Shown: piece by piece, positions 33,647-35,983 of the stretch | Layout: each line of letters opens with the position of its first letter | Position numbering within the stretch: position 1 is the first letter of the stretch | Assembly: GCA_903851365.1 (NCBI GenBank) | Contig: CAINOB010000006.1 | Location: 1-35,983, forward strand | Direction of reading: 5' to 3' | DNA from: an uncultured Bacteroidota bacterium | Lineage (GTDB): Bacteria > Bacteroidota > Bacteroidia > Bacteroidales > UBA12481 | Length of the DNA: 35,983 bases | Position numbers and translations under genes: made by a program | The notes under the pieces: model-generated | Seen by the model: the letters and a program-made list of their open reading frames with translations, nothing else | Told to the model about the DNA's origin: nothing | The model's database searches: none

Positions 33647-34678
33647 ATGAGAAGCTTTGTCGTTTTGCGGTTGTCATCGATGGGAGATGTTTTGCTTACA
33701 CTCCCTGTACTCAAAGGAATTATTGACAGCAATCCTGATGTTCAGTTGGTCTTCGTTACCCGTAAAAGATTTGCTTCCTATTTTAAAGGCATCACCCGAT
33801 TAATACTTATAGAATTTGAGCCGGATGGCAGGCATAAGGGATTAAAAGGAATTTTCACTCTTTTTAAAGACATCCGTTCCCATGAATTTATTTCGGTTGT
33901 TGATTTACACGGAATTTTACGGACCTGGATTCTTGATTCCTTATTCCGACTAAATGGATTTAGGACCTACCGGATTAAAAAGCACAGAAAAATCAGGCAT
34001 GATATCATAAAAAAACGCAGATCAGGGATCTTCGTACCCCACACCATCGGACGATATATGGAAGTATTTAATAAGGCTGGGTTGTATGGCGATATTGCAA
34101 CCAAAATATTTCAACCCGAAAGTGGTGAAGCAAAACTTGAGGAAGAAAATGGAAAGGTGATCAGGATAGGTCTGGCACCGATGTCGAAGCATATCACCAA
34201 AGAGTGGGGATTATCAAATATTCTCGAGTTGATCGATATAGTCAGACTAAATTATCATGCCGAATTACATCTTTTCGGTGGTGTAGAAGATCAGGAAGCA
34301 CTTAAGGTAATTACAGGTACCGATATTATCAATCATGCCGGAAAGACTGGCCCCGAACAGGAAATTGCTTTAATGCAGAGCTTTAACCTATTTATTTCCA
34401 TGGATTCTGCCAATATGCACATGGCTTCGCTGGTCGGTATTCCAACCTTATCGATCTGGGGTGCAACGGATCCAAAGCTCGGATTTGCGCCAGTTAATCA
34501 ACCAGAAGATTATTCTTTATTTGCCGATCCGTCAGTTGTTACTTGCAGACCATGCTCCGTGTATGGAGAAACACCCTGTTCGCGAGCGGATTTTCCAATG
34601 CTTTGCATGACCAGTATTAAACCTGAGCAGGTATTCAAGAAAATAAAAAAAATACTCGATCAACACATAAGGATTTAG
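33647..34678 (+). CDS. Glycosyltransferase family 9 (heptosyltransferase-like)
   Basis: A 343-residue GT-B glycosyltransferase of the ADP-heptose:LPS heptosyltransferase family, acting at the cytosolic face in LPS core or related glycan assembly. The N-terminal signature is VVLRLSSMGDVLLTLPVLKGI. The C-terminal nucleotide-sugar site shows IGLAPMSKHITKEWGLSN (the acceptor-loop Lys and Trp region), FGGVEDQEAL, and FISMDSANMHMASLVGIPTLSIWGATDP with the Asp-Ser-xx-xH motif. The Cys-rich end (CRPCSVYGETPC...LC) is common in Bacteroidetes members. The donor sugar cannot be settled from sequence. It is coupled to DUF6165 (1-nt gap). Confidence 0.9.
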   Translation: MRSFVVLRLSSMGDVLLTLPVLKGIIDSNPDVQLVFVTRKRFASYFKGITRLILIEFEPDGRHKGLKGIFTLFKDIRSHEFISVVDLHGILRTWILDSLFRLNGFRTYRIKKHRKIRHDIIKKRRSGIFVPHTIGRYMEVFNKAGLYGDIATKIFQPESGEAKLEEENGKVIRIGLAPMSKHITKEWGLSNILELIDIVRLNYHAELHLFGGVEDQEALKVITGTDIINHAGKTGPEQEIALMQSFNLFISMDSANMHMASLVGIPTLSIWGATDPKLGFAPVNQPEDYSLFADPSVVTCRPCSVYGETPCSRADFPMLCMTSIKPEQVFKKIKKILDQHIRI

Positions 34679-34716
34679 AAGGCGTCTAATTATCTTTACA
34701 GGGAAAGCACTTTATT

Positions 34717-35373
34717 ATGAAAAATTTAATTTTCCCTTTCATCCTCTGCAGTTTGTTGTTTTCTTTTCCGACAGGCTCGGTTAAAGCGCAGAAAGTGGCT
34801 ATTTACAGCTATCCGGTTGAAGTAGAGCTCAACAATGACCAGGGCGATATGGATACCAAAGAATATCTCAAAACCTATGGTACAAAAGGCAAAAAACGCG
34901 GCAATGAATTTATTTACCAGAAAGTGACTCCATTTCTGATGGCGAAACTTAAAAAAGCCGGTCTGAATGTATTATCTGCTGACACCATGAATTCCATCAA
35001 GTCAAACGAATATGGAAAGCCTAATGCAACACTGGCTAAAGCTGTTGCAAGCGGGATAGCTGATGAATACATGAAAGTATACATCAAAGATATTACACCT
35101 CCCCAGATGATTGACGTAGCTTCACAAGATCCTAGCTCACAAAAGAAGAAACTGATAAAAATAAGGTGCCGCATTCAGATTTATGATGCAAAAAAGGAGC
35201 TCATTAAAGAAGTTGATGGTGAGTTTCAATCTGGTGATAAAATAGAGAACGCGGCAGATTTGGGCGTCGACCTTCGTAAATATGCAGGAACGGAATATTT
35301 GCAGGAATTGAATGTTTACGAAAGCTGTTCTAAGATGGCAGTTATCAAAGCCATTGCGTTGCTTAATAAATAA
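34717..35373 (+). CDS. Secreted protein of unknown function
   Basis: A 218-residue exported protein with a clear signal peptide (about 1-24, cleavage near VKA/Q). The mature part is alpha/beta: VAIYSYPVEVEL, then a helical stretch FLMAKLKKAGLNVLSADTM and a strand-rich part KLIKIRCRIQIYDAKKELIKEVDGEF. It resembles periplasmic proteins with a conserved 'stress-reporter' type fold in Bacteroidetes only in general shape; I do not recognise a named family. A TAnnTTTA box at 34691-34698 could be a weak promoter. Its stop codon overlaps the A tract of a leftward terminator. Confidence 0.75.
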   Translation: MKNLIFPFILCSLLFSFPTGSVKAQKVAIYSYPVEVELNNDQGDMDTKEYLKTYGTKGKKRGNEFIYQKVTPFLMAKLKKAGLNVLSADTMNSIKSNEYGKPNATLAKAVASGIADEYMKVYIKDITPPQMIDVASQDPSSQKKKLIKIRCRIQIYDAKKELIKEVDGEFQSGDKIENAADLGVDLRKYAGTEYLQELNVYESCSKMAVIKAIALLNK

Positions 35374-35407
35374 AAAAAAGCTGACAACCATAACTGGCTG
35401 TCAGCTT
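35372..35407 (-). terminator. Leftward terminator of the surface-antigen gene
   Basis: AAGCTGACA (35378-35386) pairs with TGTCAGCTT (35399-35407); one mismatch further in, CCA (35388-35390) and TGG (35395-35397) extend the stem around a TAAC loop. A8 (35372-35379) lies to the left, which on the minus strand is a T tract after the hairpin. It ends the leftward gene whose stop is at 35430, and overlaps the stop codon of the rightward secreted-protein gene (35371-35373). Confidence 0.85.
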
Positions 35408-35429
35408 GAAGACAAGGTTTAGTTAGGTA

Positions 35430-35983
35430 TTAGAAGAGAAAATCCAAACCGATATAGATGCCCTTGGTACCATCGTTTTTAAGGATGTTTTTACCACTGC
35501 TGGCAGCCATACCATAATCCACTGCGACAATAAAGTTCTGATTTAATGCAATATGTAAACCAGCGCCGTAGCTGATATGTAGTCCATCTGTTGTCCCATA
35601 AAAACCTGCAGGTATCTCAAAAGTTGCAGTCGGTTTATAAGGTTTTGTAATAACAGCCATATCCATAAATGGTGACAAAGCCAAGTACCAGTTTTGTTTC
35701 AGAAATTCAAATTTTACAAATTTCCATCGGAATTCAAAATTTCCCAAAGCAAAACCTTCACCAACCACCCGATTACGAAGAATTCCACGGAGTGTTTTAG
35801 ACCCGCCCAATCCTTCGCGGTCATCAAATGTACTGAAGGAGTAATTCAACATATACCAAGGCATAGGCTTCTGTCCGATAGAGGTTTGAAAACTTAATCT
35901 GTAGGCAAAAGTCAAGCGCTGTGGAAGTATCGTAAAATACTGGCGATGAATTAATACCATCTTATAAAATGGATTGTCATTGC
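35430..35983 (-). CDS. Omp85/bacterial surface antigen (D15)-like outer-membrane protein, C-terminal part (partial)
   Basis: The 3' end of a leftward gene that runs off the right edge; the frame stays open through 35983 (upstream residues read DNPFYK before the Met at 35960). About 183 residues of a beta-barrel are visible. Features of the BamA/TamA-like surface antigen family are LTFAYRLSFQTSIG, the GLGGSKTLRGILRNRVVGEG block (the conserved lid-loop region, with the RGxxxNRVVG form used in Bacteroidetes), and a final strand GIYIGLDFLF ending in Phe for BAM recognition. Without the N-terminus I cannot tell whether POTRA domains are present, so BamA itself, TamA-like or a lone D15 barrel all remain possible. 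Confidence 0.87.
   Translation of the reverse strand, partial: NDNPFYKMVLIHRQYFTILPQRLTFAYRLSFQTSIGQKPMPWYMLNYSFSTFDDREGLGGSKTLRGILRNRVVGEGFALGNFEFRWKFVKFEFLKQNWYLALSPFMDMAVITKPYKPTATFEIPAGFYGTTDGLHISYGAGLHIALNQNFIVAVDYGMAASSGKNILKNDGTKGIYIGLDFLF

Noticed and set aside
34691-34698. TATCTTTA as promoter of the secreted-protein gene
   Set aside because: One mismatch at the last -7 base and no TTTG at a suitable distance; kept only as a remark in the gene entry.

Overview
The window is a gene-dense stretch of a Bacteroidetes genome, most likely a Bacteroidales-type environmental lineage. I infer this from several signs: Bacteroidetes-style promoters (TTTG, then about 18-23 nt, then TAnnTTTG) in front of a tRNA gene, argR and a metal-efflux operon; typical Bacteroidetes families (DUF4293, GldA/F/G, HYC_CC_PP, OmpP1/FadL-like porin, DUF3347-tailed CusB); and the gene order dapB - signal peptidases - WbqC. 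The species cannot be named from the sequence. The first 31 bases are an Illumina adapter, not genome, so the left edge is an assembly end. No intergenic gap exceeds about 160 bases.

Layout. (1) 32-2682: 3' end of pyrI, a convergent DUF4293 membrane protein, a uridine phosphorylase-like enzyme and a SirB1/transglutaminase-like protein. (2) 2675-6259: a consensus promoter, two tandem tRNA-Leu genes (GAG, CAG), a leader with three complementary arms, then thrS-infC-rpmI-rplT closed by a strong terminator; infC starts at AUU. (3) 6276-11227: dapB followed by three signal-peptidase-I-like genes of which only the middle one keeps the Ser/Lys dyad, then a WbqC-like gene broken by a one-base frameshift in an A8 tract. 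(4) 11109-14067, minus strand: an OmpP1/FadL-like outer-membrane protein and a low-complexity Gly/Tyr/Ser lipoprotein. (5) 14168-17682: proS (short archaeal/eukaryal type), an unknown conserved protein, and tilS. (6) 17816-22608: gldA-gldF-gldG-DUF4340-nth. (7) 22569-25609, minus strand: argR-argG-argH, with two ARG-box-like operators, one filling the spacer of the argR promoter. (8) 25656-33250: a copper/silver-type RND efflux operon (HYC_CC_PP small protein, CusA-like pump, TolC-like channel with a Met-rich insert, CusB-like adaptor) ending in a terminator. (9) 33274-35983: DUF6165 plus a glycosyltransferase 9 (LPS/core), a secreted unknown protein, and the 3' end of a leftward Omp85/surface-antigen gene.

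Most genes are housekeeping: translation, lysine and arginine synthesis, base-excision repair and envelope biogenesis. The points most worth a second look are the signal peptidase with two pseudo-enzyme partners, the enlarged CusA-like pump with altered proton-relay residues and its channel with a Met-rich insert, the three-arm leader before thrS, and the operator-in-promoter design of argR. Calls rest on reading motifs and remembered family features; no searches were run.
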